Source of the DNA: Nocardioides jishulii
Lineage (GTDB): Bacteria; Actinomycetota; Actinomycetes; Propionibacteriales; Nocardioidaceae
DNA: 64,000 nt
NCBI RefSeq assembly: GCF_006007965.1
Contig: NZ_CP040748.1
Span: forward strand, 3,224,001 to 3,288,000
Direction: 5' to 3'
Below the pieces are notes generated by a model. That model searched no databases. It was not told the origin of the DNA and was given only the letters and a program-made list of their open reading frames with translations. The translations under genes were made by a program, and so were the position numbers. This document shows, one piece after another, positions 51,637 through 60,953 of this stretch; the first letter of the stretch is position 1; each line of letters begins with the position of its first letter.

Positions 51637-54200
51637 CGGGCACCGCCCACGGGGGCGCCGACACCGATCGTGGCGGCGACCAGGACCGGTCCGCTCGACT
51701 CCGCCGGCACGATCTGGTCCCGTTGGGTGTCGAAGGAGATGTGCGGGTCGGGCACGTCGGGGGCGTTGACGAAGGAGGTGAAGCGGGCCAGCTTGGCCGG
51801 GTCGTCGAGCGTCGCCCTCCACTCGTCGAAGTACGTCCCCACGTGGCGCGCCATCGCCGCCTCCAGCTCGCTGCCCAGGCCCAGGGCGTCGTCGACGACG
51901 ACCTCGCGCACCCGCTCCAGCCCGCCGTCGAGCGAGGCGACCCAGGTGGAGGTGCGCTGGAGGCGGTCGGCGGTACGGATGTAGTACATGAGGAAGCGGT
52001 CCAGGTAGCGGATGAGCGTCTCGTCGTCGAGGTCGCCGGCCAGCAGCTGCGCGTGCGCCGGGACCGCGCCGCCGTTGCCGCCGACGTACAGGTTCCAGCC
52101 CTTCTCGGTGGCGATGACGCCGAAGTCCTTGCCCCGCGCCTCCGCGCACTCACGGGCACAGCCGGAGACGCCGCCCTTGAACTTGTGGGGTGAGCGCAGG
52201 CCGCGGTAGCGCAGCTCCAGCGCGATCGCCATCGAGGTGGAGTCCTGCACCCCGAAGCGGCACCAGGTCGAGCCGACGCACGACTTCACCGTGCGCAGCG
52301 ACTTGCCGTAGGCGTGGCCGGACTCGAAGCCGGCGTTGACCAGCCGCGTCCAGATCGCCGGCAGGTCCTCCATGCGGGCGCCGAAGAGGTCGATCCGCTG
52401 CCCGCCGGTGATCTTCGTGTAGAGCCCGAAGTCGCGAGCGACCTCACCGATCACGATCAGCCCCTCGGGGGTGATCTCGCCGCCGGGGATGCGCGGCACG
52501 ACCGAGTAGGAGCCGTTCTTCTGGATGTTGGCCAGGTAGCGGTCGTTGGTGTCCTGCAGCGCGAAGGCGTCGTCGTCGAGCACGTGGTGGTTGAGCAGGC
52601 TGGCCAGGATCGAGGCGATCGCCGGCTTGCAGATCTCGCAACCGCGACCGCGCCCGTGGGCCGCGACGACGTCGTCGAAACGGGTGTGGCCATGCACGGC
52701 GACGAGGTCGAAGAGCTCGGCGCGGGTCATCGAGAAGTGCTCGCACAGGGATGTGTCGACGGCCTTGCCCACCGAGGTGAAGTGGTCCTCCACGATCTTC
52801 TTGACCAGCGGCTTGCAGGAGCCGCAGGTGCCGCCGGCCTTGGAGCAGGCGGTGACGCAGGCGGCGTCCGCGCACGGGTCGTCCTCGCGGGCCACGCGGT
52901 CCGTGATCTCGGCCTTGGTGACGTTGTTGCAGGAGCAGATCACCGCCTCGTCGGGCAGCCCCACCTCGACGCTGGTGCCGCTGCTGACGGGGAGGATCAG
53001 CTCCTCGGGGTTGGCGGGGAGCGGCAGGCCCGAGGCCGCCATCGGCCGCAGGATCCCGTACGCCGATGCGTCGCCGACGAGGATGCCGCCGAGCAGGCGG
53101 GTGCCGTCGTCGGAGATGACCAGCTTCTTGTAGACGCCGGTGACCGCGTCGGAGTAGGTGAGCTCGAGACTGTCGGGGGTGGTCGCGAAGGCGTCACCGA
53201 AGGAGGCGACGTCGACGCCCATCAGCTTGAGCTTGGTGGACATGTCGGCGCCCGTGAAGGTGCCGGGGCCGGCGAGCAGGGCGTCGGCGACGACCTCGGC
53301 CATCGCGTAGCCGGGGGCGACCAGGCCGTACATCTTCCCGGCAGGGGCGGCGCACTCCCCGATCGCGTAGACGTACGGGTCGCCAGTGCGGCACTGCTCG
53401 TCGACCAGGACGCCGCCGCGCTCGGCGACCTCCAGGCCGGCGGTGCGGGCCAGGGCGTCACGCGGGCGGATGCCGGCGGAGAAGACAACGACCTCGGCGG
53501 GCACGGGCTCGTCGCGGTCGGCCAGCATGAGTCCGGCGGCGCGTCCCTCGGCTTCGACGACCCCCTTGGTCATGGCGCCGGTGTGGATGGTCAGGCCGAG
53601 CTTCTCGATGTGGCGGCGCAGTACCGAGCCGCCCGCGTCGTCGACCTGCACGGCCATCAGTCGCGGAGCCATCTCGACGACGTGGGTCTCGAGGCCGAGC
53701 TGGGCCAGCGCGTTGGCCGCCTCCAGGCCGAGCAGGCCACCACCGATGACCGCTCCGACCTTGGCGGTGGCAGCGGCGTCGCGGATCGCCTCCAGGTCGT
53801 CGATGGTGCGGTAGACGAAGCAGCCGGGCAGGTCGTGGCCGGGCACCGGCGGCACGAACGGCGCGGCGCCCGTGGCCAGCACGCACGCGTCGTACGCGAG
53901 CACCTCGCCGTCGGCCAGCGTCACGGTCTTCGCCGCGGCGTCCAGGCCGGTGACCTCGGTGCCGGTGAGCAGGCGTACGCGCGGGTCGGCGTAGGAACCC
54001 TCCGGCAGCAGCGACAGGGCGTCAGCGCCGACCTCGAAGAAGGAGGTGAGCGCGACGCGGTCGTACGCCGGCAGTCGCTCCTCGCCGATCACGGTGATGT
54101 CGTGGGTCTCGGTGAGACCCCGCTCGATCGCGGCCTGGACGAATCGGTGGCCGACCATGCCGTGGCCGACGACCACGAGGTGCTTGCGCAGGTGCGTCAT
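51633..54200 (-). CDS. nirB: Nitrite reductase [NAD(P)H] large subunit
   Basis: An 855-residue enzyme that reduces nitrite to ammonium in the cytoplasm. Domains in order: FAD/NAD oxidoreductase (VVVGHGMVGHRF, VIGGGLLGLEAANAL), a [2Fe-2S] BFD-like domain (CSCNNVTKAEI and GTCGSCKPLVKK, about 425-490), then the siroheme/[4Fe-4S] part with CVGSTWC and SGCAREC ligands near residue 650. A 4-base overlap leads into nirD. Confidence 0.96.
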   Translation of the reverse strand: MTHLRKHLVVVGHGMVGHRFVQAAIERGLTETHDITVIGEERLPAYDRVALTSFFEVGADALSLLPEGSYADPRVRLLTGTEVTGLDAAAKTVTLADGEVLAYDACVLATGAAPFVPPVPGHDLPGCFVYRTIDDLEAIRDAAATAKVGAVIGGGLLGLEAANALAQLGLETHVVEMAPRLMAVQVDDAGGSVLRRHIEKLGLTIHTGAMTKGVVEAEGRAAGLMLADRDEPVPAEVVVFSAGIRPRDALARTAGLEVAERGGVLVDEQCRTGDPYVYAIGECAAPAGKMYGLVAPGYAMAEVVADALLAGPGTFTGADMSTKLKLMGVDVASFGDAFATTPDSLELTYSDAVTGVYKKLVISDDGTRLLGGILVGDASAYGILRPMAASGLPLPANPEELILPVSSGTSVEVGLPDEAVICSCNNVTKAEITDRVAREDDPCADAACVTACSKAGGTCGSCKPLVKKIVEDHFTSVGKAVDTSLCEHFSMTRAELFDLVAVHGHTRFDDVVAAHGRGRGCEICKPAIASILASLLNHHVLDDDAFALQDTNDRYLANIQKNGSYSVVPRIPGGEITPEGLIVIGEVARDFGLYTKITGGQRIDLFGARMEDLPAIWTRLVNAGFESGHAYGKSLRTVKSCVGSTWCRFGVQDSTSMAIALELRYRGLRSPHKFKGGVSGCARECAEARGKDFGVIATEKGWNLYVGGNGGAVPAHAQLLAGDLDDETLIRYLDRFLMYYIRTADRLQRTSTWVASLDGGLERVREVVVDDALGLGSELEAAMARHVGTYFDEWRATLDDPAKLARFTSFVNAPDVPDPHISFDTQRDQIVPAESSGPVLVAATIGVGAPVGGAR

Positions 54201-54287
54201 GGCTCTTCCTTCCCTTGATGAGAAGGACGCTATGAAGCCGTTGTTGTCGCTGAGGTGACCTTCTGTTTCGCTTCGCGCACATTCACC

Positions 54288-54983
54288 TCACAACCTCTCA
54301 ACTGCGGTTGCAGCGACGAAGCGACGGATGGCAGCCGCGGTCTCGTGCGGCTGCTGGAGCATGGGCAGGTGCCCGGTAGCGAGCTCTTCGCACCAGTCGC
54401 CGCCGAGCTGCTGGGCGAAGCGCTGCTGCAGGGCGCGGGGCAGCTCGCGGTCCTGCGACGTCACCACGTAGCCCGTGCGACCTGTCCAACGGTGACCGGC
54501 AACCCTGTCGAGGTAGAGCTGGCGCGACTCCGGGGTGAACTCGGAGACGACCCGATCGAGCGGCTCCTCGTCGAGACCGTCGCCGAGCCCTCGGCGGAGG
54601 ACCGACTCCGGAGGACGGGTGCCGCTGAGCCGGAGGAGCAGCGGGAGGACCCACCTGTTCGGGCGGGGCATGGCGGAGACGAACGAGCCGCCCGGGCGAG
54701 GGATCACGGCTGACAGGCCCAGCACGCCTCTCACTCGCTCCGGGACGAGACCCAGGATCTCGCTGGCCACGACACCGCCGATCGAGTGGGCCACCACGGT
54801 GAAGCTGCCGGGTCCGACGGCCGCGATTGCCGCCTCCGCGTGATCGCGCACGGATGCGGAGCCTGTCGCCGGCCGCGGGGCCACCGCGGAGGGCACGTCG
54901 AGGTCTGCGCGTACGTCGTCCCACACCCAGGCGCGGAGTCCGGCGCCGCTGATGAACAGGATCGACTCTGATGTTGTTGACAT
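54288..54983 (-). CDS. Alpha/beta hydrolase
   Basis: A 231-residue hydrolase. FISGAGLRAWVW is the oxyanion region, VVAHSIGGVVA the nucleophile elbow, and the His lies in ATGHLPML near the end. Typical of small esterases or proteases of the Streptomyces type. It diverges from the WYL regulator across 49 bases, so that regulator probably controls it. Confidence 0.88.
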   Translation of the reverse strand: MSTTSESILFISGAGLRAWVWDDVRADLDVPSAVAPRPATGSASVRDHAEAAIAAVGPGSFTVVAHSIGGVVASEILGLVPERVRGVLGLSAVIPRPGGSFVSAMPRPNRWVLPLLLRLSGTRPPESVLRRGLGDGLDEEPLDRVVSEFTPESRQLYLDRVAGHRWTGRTGYVVTSQDRELPRALQQRFAQQLGGDWCEELATGHLPMLQQPHETAAAIRRFVAATAVERL

Positions 54984-55006
54984 GCGCCGATCGTCCCGGC
55001 TCCCGA

Positions 55007-55024
55007 TGTCACCGGTGTGTCACC
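55007..55024. promoter_or_regulatory. Direct repeat TGTCACC in the hydrolase/WYL gap
   Basis: Two copies of TGTCACC 11 bases apart (55007 and 55018), one helical turn, lie in the divergent gap. Possible site for the WYL regulator. Confidence 0.35.
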
Positions 55025-55032
55025 ATTTATTC

Positions 55033-55728
55033 GTGAATCGCACCGACCGGCTCTACGCCCTGCGTGAGGAGCTGCGGCGCGCTGGCCCGGCCGGACGCAC
55101 AGCAGAACGTCTGGCAGCGACCTTCGAGGTGAGCGTCCGGACGGTCAAGCGAGACATCTCGGCCCTGCAGCAGGCCGGGTTCCCGGCCTGGGCGAGACCG
55201 GGCCCGGGCGGCGGCTACGTCGTGGATGCGGACGCGTCGCTGGGTCCGGTCAACTTCACCGAGTCCGAGGTCGCGGGTCTGGCGGCGGCCGTCGCGGCTC
55301 ACCGTGGGCAGCCGTTCGAGGACCATCTGCGCGGCGTGCTGAACAAGGCTCTCGTGCAGATGGACGCAAGCTCACGCGCGCGGGCGTCCTCCCTCACCGA
55401 CCGGATCTGGATCGACGGCAGCCCGGTGACGGGAGGCGGGAGGGTGAGGCGTTCCCTCGAGCGCGCCCTCAACGAGATGCGCATCGTCACCCTGGACTAC
55501 GTCGACCGCAACGGCGTCGCGACCACGCGCCAGGTCGATCCGATCCTGCTGGCGTACGCCCGTGGGCACTGGCACTTCGTGGCCCACTGCAGACGGGCCG
55601 ACGGGATCAGGTGGTTCCGGCTCGACCGCATCGTCGGGGCTCGGCTCACCACGGAGCGAGCCTCCTTCATCCCGGTGGACGCGGTCGGTCCGGCCCCGGC
55701 CTCTGCCGCGTCCCTGACCGATCGCTGA
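55033..55728 (+). CDS. WYL-domain transcriptional regulator (YafY type)
   Basis: A 231-residue regulator from the GTG at 55033. The N-terminal winged helix is HTH_11 type (NRTDRLYALREELRRAG, FEVSVRTVKRDISALQQAG). The WYL domain is at about 145-210 (LDYVDRNGVATTRQVDPILLAYARGHWHFVAHC and IRWFRLDRI). WYL proteins often sense nucleotides or DNA breaks; the trigger here is unknown. Divergent from the hydrolase. Confidence 0.9.
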   Translation: MNRTDRLYALREELRRAGPAGRTAERLAATFEVSVRTVKRDISALQQAGFPAWARPGPGGGYVVDADASLGPVNFTESEVAGLAAAVAAHRGQPFEDHLRGVLNKALVQMDASSRARASSLTDRIWIDGSPVTGGGRVRRSLERALNEMRIVTLDYVDRNGVATTRQVDPILLAYARGHWHFVAHCRRADGIRWFRLDRIVGARLTTERASFIPVDAVGPAPASAASLTDR

Positions 55729-55803
55729 CCCCCGGGGCGGCCACCTCCACCCGCTCCGGGGCACCTTTTGGGAATGATCGAACGACCGATCATTTCGAAC
55801 GGG

Positions 55804-57246
55804 TCACCCCGACGGCACCGGCGCGATCTTCTGCTCCAGCAGCTGGCAGACCGCCTCCTTGCACCCACCGCAGCCGGTGGTCGCGCGCGTCGACTCGACC
55901 ACCTGCTCCAGCGACGAGCAGGCGCGGATCTCGCCGGCGCTGACGCCGGCGCAGGAGCAGATCTCGGTGGAGTCGTGCAGCTGGGTGGGCGCGGTCGGGC
56001 GCGGCGGGAGCAGCAGCGCGCCGGGCTCGTCCGGCCCGAGGCGGGTGCCGCGGTCGTAGTGCTGGGTGATGAGCCCGACGTGGGAGAGGTCGCCGACGAG
56101 GGTGGCGGCCACGATCACGCCGTGTCGCACCACGAGCTTGCGGTAGGAGCCGGCGAGCGGGTTGGAGATCTCCACGACCTCCGTACGCTCATCGGCCACC
56201 GCCTCCTCCGGCTCACCGAGCACCGCCACATCGAGGTCGGTGGCGCGGAGCCGGGCGACGCTGCGCGAGCCGCGGTAGGCACGCGCCTCCCCCGCCAGGA
56301 TCTCGGCGAGCAGCGCCGCCTGCTCCCAGGCGGGTGAGACGAAGCCGGTGGTGCGCGAGACGCCGTCGGCGTCGACGAACTCGGCGCAGTCGCCGATCGC
56401 GTGGATGGCCGGGTCGTCGACGGACGCGAGCCGGGAGTCGACGACGACCCCACGGCGTACCGTCAGGCAGGCGTCGCGGGCGAGCGCCATCGCGGGGCGA
56501 CCGCCGGCGGTGAGGACGACGAGGTTGGTCGAGAGCGTGAAGCCGTTGTCGAGGACCAGACCCTCGTCGGTCAGCCTCACCGCGCGCGAGCCGGTGTAGA
56601 CGCTGGTGCCGAGGCGGCGCAGGTCGCGCGCCAACGCCCTGCCTCCGGGGGCGGAGAGCTGGCGACTCATCAGGTGCTCGGAGCCCTCGACGATCTCGGT
56701 GGCGATGCCGCGCCCGGCCAGCGCACGCGCGACCTGCAGTCCGAGGAGACCACCGCCGACGACGACGGCCCGCTTCGCGTCGGGCAGCACGGCGAGCAGG
56801 TCGCGGCAGTCGGCCATCGTGCGGAAGGCGTGGACCTTCGGGTGCAGGTGGCCCTTGCGGTCGACGACGCCGCGGATGGGCGGCAGCTTGGGGATGAGGC
56901 CGGTGGCGAGCACGAGCTCGGTGTACGCGACCCGGCTCTCGACGCCGAGGTCGTCGACGGTCTCCACCTCACGGGCGTCGCGGTCGATGCCGACGACGCG
57001 TACGCCGAGCCGCAGGTCGACGCCGTGCTCGGCGAACCACGCGGGGTCGCGCAGGGTCAGCGCCCTGGCCGCGTGCGTGCCCTCGAGCACGGCCGAGAGC
57101 AGGATCCGGTTGTAGGGCGCGTGGTGCTCCTTGCCGAGCACGGTGACCTGCGGGCCGAGCCCGCGCGCGACCAGTCCCTCGACCAGGCGGGCAGCGGCCA
57201 TGCCGGCCCCGACGACCACGATCCGCCGCTGCTCCGCGGAGGTCAT
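55804..57246 (-). CDS. FAD-dependent oxidoreductase with C-terminal [2Fe-2S] BFD domain
   Basis: A 480-residue electron-transfer protein. GAGMAAARLVEGL binds FAD, VVVGGGLLGLQVARAL binds NAD(P)H and HAIGDCAEF is the second FAD motif. The last 65 residues are a BFD-like domain with four Cys (CSCAG, GCGGC). Arrangement and context suit the small subunit that feeds electrons from NAD(P)H to the nitrate reductase, whose stop it overlaps by 4 bases. Its first half parallels the NirB N-terminus. Confidence 0.9.
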   Translation of the reverse strand: MTSAEQRRIVVVGAGMAAARLVEGLVARGLGPQVTVLGKEHHAPYNRILLSAVLEGTHAARALTLRDPAWFAEHGVDLRLGVRVVGIDRDAREVETVDDLGVESRVAYTELVLATGLIPKLPPIRGVVDRKGHLHPKVHAFRTMADCRDLLAVLPDAKRAVVVGGGLLGLQVARALAGRGIATEIVEGSEHLMSRQLSAPGGRALARDLRRLGTSVYTGSRAVRLTDEGLVLDNGFTLSTNLVVLTAGGRPAMALARDACLTVRRGVVVDSRLASVDDPAIHAIGDCAEFVDADGVSRTTGFVSPAWEQAALLAEILAGEARAYRGSRSVARLRATDLDVAVLGEPEEAVADERTEVVEISNPLAGSYRKLVVRHGVIVAATLVGDLSHVGLITQHYDRGTRLGPDEPGALLLPPRPTAPTQLHDSTEICSCAGVSAGEIRACSSLEQVVESTRATTGCGGCKEAVCQLLEQKIAPVPSG

Positions 57247-59360
57247 CGGTGGCCTCCGACCTTGAGCGCGGCCGCGCAGACCTTGAACTCCGGCATCCGG
57301 CTCGTGGGGTCGAGGGCGTCGTTGACCAGGCGGTTGACGCCGGCCCAGTGGAAGGGCACGAAGACGGTGTCCTCGCGGATGGTGCTGACCACCTTCGCCG
57401 GTGCCCGCAGCTCACCGCGACGGGTGGAGAGGGTGACCAGCGATCCGTCCTCGATCCCGAGACGGGCGGCGACCAGCGGGTGCACCTCCACGAACGGACC
57501 GCTGTCGGGCAACTCCTTGATCCGCCGGGTCTGCGCACCGGACTGGTACTGCGCCAACACCCGGCCGGTCGTCAGGTGCAACGGATAGTCGGCGTCCGGC
57601 ACCTCGGCCGGACCCCGGTGGTCGACGACGTGGCAGCGCGCGCGGCCGTCCGGGGTGGCGAAGCGCTCGGCGAAGAGGTACGGCGTCCCGGGGTGCGGCA
57701 CCGCTCCCTCGGGCGTGGCGGGGCAGGGCCAGAAGACGCCGTGCTCGTCGCGGATCCGGTCGTACGTGATCCCGGAGTAGTCGGCCAGTCCCCCGGCGGA
57801 AGCGCGCCCCAGCTCGGCGAAGACCTTCTCGGGGTCGGTCGGGAAGTCGAGCCTCTGGCCGAGCCGCTGGCCCATCCGCTCGGCCAGCCCGGCGATGACG
57901 TCGAGGTCGCTGCGTACGCCCTCGGGCGGCGTGATCGCGCGCTGCCGCAGGATCACGCGACCCTCCAGGTTGGTCATGGTGCCGGTCTCCTCCGCCCACT
58001 GCGTGACGGGGAGGACGACGTCGGCCATCGCGGCGGTCTCGCTGAGCACCATGTCGGCGACGACCAGCAGGTCGAGCGAGGCGAGCCGCTCGGTGACGTG
58101 GGCGGCGCGCGGCGCGGAGACCACGATGTTGGAGCCGAAGACCAACAGGGCGCGCGGCCCGTCGGGCTGGCCGAGCGCCTCCAGCAGCTCGTAGGCCGAG
58201 CGCCCCTTGCCGGGGATCGAGTCGGGCTCCACGCCCCACACGTGCGCGACGTGGGCGCGGGCCGCCGGGTCCTCGATCGAGCGGTAGCCGGGCAGCTGGT
58301 CGGCCTTCTGGCCGTGCTCGCGCCCACCCTGGCCGTTGCCCTGGCCGGTGAGGCAGCCCCAGCCGGCGCCGGGACGACCCGGGAGTCCGAGCGCGAGCGC
58401 CACGTTGATCCAGGCCAGCACGGTGTCGGTGCCCTGCGCGTGCTGCTCGGCGCCGCGGGCGGTCAGGATCATCGCCCTCGGGTGGGCGGCGAGGAGGTCG
58501 GCGAGTGCCCGGACGTCGGCCGCCGGGACCCCGGTGACCCGCTCGACCTGCTCGGGCCACCACGCGGTGACCGAGCGGCGTACGTCGCCGAAGCCGGTGG
58601 TGCGCGCCGCGACGTAGGCCTCGTCGACCGCGTCGGTGGCGATGAGGTGGTGCAGCACTCCGAGCGCCAGCGCGAGGTCGGTGCCGGGCACGGGCTGGAG
58701 CGCGAGGTCGGCGCGCTCGACCGTGGGCGTACGCCGTGGGTCGACGACGACGAGCTTCCCGCCCGCCGCGCGCAGCCGGTCAAGGTGACGGGCCGCGGGG
58801 GGCATGGTCTCGGCCATGTTGGAACCGACGAGCACGACGACGTCGGCGGTCTCGATGTCCTTCAACGGGAAGGGGAGGCCGCGGTCGAGCCCGAAGGCCT
58901 TGTTGCCTGCGGCCGCGGCCGACGACATGCACCAGCGACCGTTGTAGTCGATCTGGCTGGTCCGCAGGACGGTCCGGGCAAACTTGCCGAGCGCGTACGC
59001 CTTCTCGTTGGTCAGCCCGCCGCCGCCGAAGACGCCGACGGTGTCGCGCCCGGACTCGGCCTGCAGCTCGGTGAGGTGCCGCGCGACCAGGTCGAGCGCC
59101 TCGTCCCAGCTGACCGCCCGGAACTCGCCCGTCGCCCGGTCGCGGACCAGGGGCGAGGTGAGCCGCTCGCGGTGGCCCCGCAGGCCGGTGGCGGTGCGGC
59201 CCTTGCGGCACAGCGCCCCCTCGTTGACACCGAACTCGCTCCACTCGACGACGTTGAGCGTGCGTCCGACGCGCTCCAGTCGCATGCCGCACTGCAGGGA
59301 GCAGTAGGGGCAGTGGGTGGTGGTCCCGGTCGGCGAGGGGGCAGCGGCAGCAAGAGACAC
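57243..59360 (-). CDS. nasA: Assimilatory nitrate reductase, molybdopterin catalytic subunit
   Basis: A 705-residue enzyme of the bis-MGD family from the GTG at 59360. The [4Fe-4S] ligands are C-P-Y-C, then Cys after three residues, then a last one in GALCRKG. The Mo ligand is probably the Cys in GRWCMSSA (about residue 140). C-terminal molydopterin-dinucleotide domain: LHLTTGRVLAQYQSG. No Tat signal is present, in line with a cytoplasmic assimilatory enzyme. It starts two bases after the transporter stop. Confidence 0.93.
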   Translation of the reverse strand: MSLAAAAPSPTGTTTHCPYCSLQCGMRLERVGRTLNVVEWSEFGVNEGALCRKGRTATGLRGHRERLTSPLVRDRATGEFRAVSWDEALDLVARHLTELQAESGRDTVGVFGGGGLTNEKAYALGKFARTVLRTSQIDYNGRWCMSSAAAAGNKAFGLDRGLPFPLKDIETADVVVLVGSNMAETMPPAARHLDRLRAAGGKLVVVDPRRTPTVERADLALQPVPGTDLALALGVLHHLIATDAVDEAYVAARTTGFGDVRRSVTAWWPEQVERVTGVPAADVRALADLLAAHPRAMILTARGAEQHAQGTDTVLAWINVALALGLPGRPGAGWGCLTGQGNGQGGREHGQKADQLPGYRSIEDPAARAHVAHVWGVEPDSIPGKGRSAYELLEALGQPDGPRALLVFGSNIVVSAPRAAHVTERLASLDLLVVADMVLSETAAMADVVLPVTQWAEETGTMTNLEGRVILRQRAITPPEGVRSDLDVIAGLAERMGQRLGQRLDFPTDPEKVFAELGRASAGGLADYSGITYDRIRDEHGVFWPCPATPEGAVPHPGTPYLFAERFATPDGRARCHVVDHRGPAEVPDADYPLHLTTGRVLAQYQSGAQTRRIKELPDSGPFVEVHPLVAARLGIEDGSLVTLSTRRGELRAPAKVVSTIREDTVFVPFHWAGVNRLVNDALDPTSRMPEFKVCAAALKVGGHR

Positions 59361-59362
59361 GC

Positions 59363-60841
59363 TCAGACTCCTGCGGGGGCGAGGCTCGGGAAGCGCGCGA
59401 CCAGCACGCTGCGACGGAGATAGACCGCCCAGGTCACGAAGCCGCAGACGACGTAGAAGCCGGCGAAGACGGCGAAGGCGCTGCGCACGGCGGCGACCGG
59501 GTCCTCGACCCACGGGGCGCCGAAGATCATCGGGATCAGGAAGCCGCCGATGGCGCCGACCGCTCCGATGATGCCGATCGCCGCGGAGGCCGACTTGGTC
59601 GACTGCGCGATCGCGGCCGTACGCCCGGCCTCGCTGCCGCCGCAGGACTCCAGCGCCTTGGTGCGCCAGATCGTCGGGATCATCCGGTAGGTGGAGCCGT
59701 TGCCGATGCCGGTGGCGGCGAAGACGAAGAGGAAGAAGGCGAGGAACGCGGGAAACCAGGCTCTGTTGTCCAGCGCGATCGCCGGGTCGGCGCTCGGGTT
59801 GGGAGTGAGCTGGGTCAGCGTCCACAGCACGCCCAGGGTGCCGACCACCATCGCGCCGAAGACGTGGACGGTGACGCGGGCACCGCCGTACTTGTCGGCG
59901 AGCCAACCGCCGAAGGGGCGGGTGAGCGAGCCGACCAGGGCGCCCAGGAAGGCGTAGTAGGCGAAGTTGATGCCGGTGCCGAGCGGGGCCGGAGTGGGCA
60001 CGAAGAAGTTGAGCTTGATCAGCAGCGGCATGGCCGCGGAGTAGCCGATGAAGGAGCCGAAGGTGCCGATGTAGAGGACGGCCATGATCCAGGTGTGGCG
60101 CTCCTTGAGCACGGACAGTTGCTCGCGGGGCTTCGCCTCGGCGGTCGAGAGGTTGTCCATGTAGCGGAAGGCGAGGCCGGCCGCGACGAGCGAGAGGACG
60201 ACGTAGACCCAGCCGGCGCGCTCGAGGTGGAGCCCCCCGTCGCTGGCCTTGACCAGGCCGAAGGCGCCCGCGCCACCGACGACGACCGGAAGGCCGAACT
60301 GGATGAGCGCCACGCCGAGGTTGCCGCCGGCGGCGTTGAGGCCGAGGGCGGCGCCCTTCTTGGCGGCCGGGTAGAAGAAGTTGATGTTGGCCATGGAGGA
60401 GGCGAAGTTGCCGCCGCCGAATCCGGCGGTGGCAGCGATCAGGCAGAAGACCCAGTAGGGCGTGGCCGGGTTCTGCACCGCGACGATGAAGAGGCCCGAC
60501 GGGATGAGGAGCAGCAGCGCGGAGACGATCGTCCAGTTGCGCCCACCGAAGACTGGCACGGCCAGGGTGTAGGGCACCCGCAGCAGCGAGCCGACCAGGT
60601 TGGGCAGCGCGACCAGCATGAAGAGTTCCTGCGGCGTGAAGGTGAAGCCCGACGCCAGCAGGAACGCCGAGGAGACCGACCAGATCAACCAGACCGAGAA
60701 GCCGAGGTGCTCGGCGAAGATGGAGACCCACAGGTTGCGGCGGGCCACCTTCTGTCCACCTTCGGCCCAGAACGTCTCGTCCTCGGGCCTCCAGTCGTCG
60801 ATCCAGCGCCCCGTGCGGCGCTGCGTGGTGGCAGTGCTCAT
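59363..60841 (-). CDS. Nitrate/nitrite transporter, NarK family
   Basis: A 492-residue MFS protein of twelve helices from the ATG at 60841 with GGAGAG upstream. The nitrate signatures are ATAGFGGGNFASSMANINFFYP and GIGNGSTYRMIPTIW. Gene order narK-nasA-FAD protein makes this the first of an assimilatory operon. The region 60842-60953 upstream contains a TGTGA-N8-TCACA dyad (60921-60938). Confidence 0.93.
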   Translation of the reverse strand: MSTATTQRRTGRWIDDWRPEDETFWAEGGQKVARRNLWVSIFAEHLGFSVWLIWSVSSAFLLASGFTFTPQELFMLVALPNLVGSLLRVPYTLAVPVFGGRNWTIVSALLLLIPSGLFIVAVQNPATPYWVFCLIAATAGFGGGNFASSMANINFFYPAAKKGAALGLNAAGGNLGVALIQFGLPVVVGGAGAFGLVKASDGGLHLERAGWVYVVLSLVAAGLAFRYMDNLSTAEAKPREQLSVLKERHTWIMAVLYIGTFGSFIGYSAAMPLLIKLNFFVPTPAPLGTGINFAYYAFLGALVGSLTRPFGGWLADKYGGARVTVHVFGAMVVGTLGVLWTLTQLTPNPSADPAIALDNRAWFPAFLAFFLFVFAATGIGNGSTYRMIPTIWRTKALESCGGSEAGRTAAIAQSTKSASAAIGIIGAVGAIGGFLIPMIFGAPWVEDPVAAVRSAFAVFAGFYVVCGFVTWAVYLRRSVLVARFPSLAPAGV

Positions 60842-60953
60842 GGTCTCTCCTCCGTCAGTGGTGTGCGCACCACGCTCGTCGGGGGAGGTTTCGTGCGTTC
60901 TGCATGCGCTGCGACGCAACTGTGAACTTGTCCTCACAACCTCACGGGAGTGC

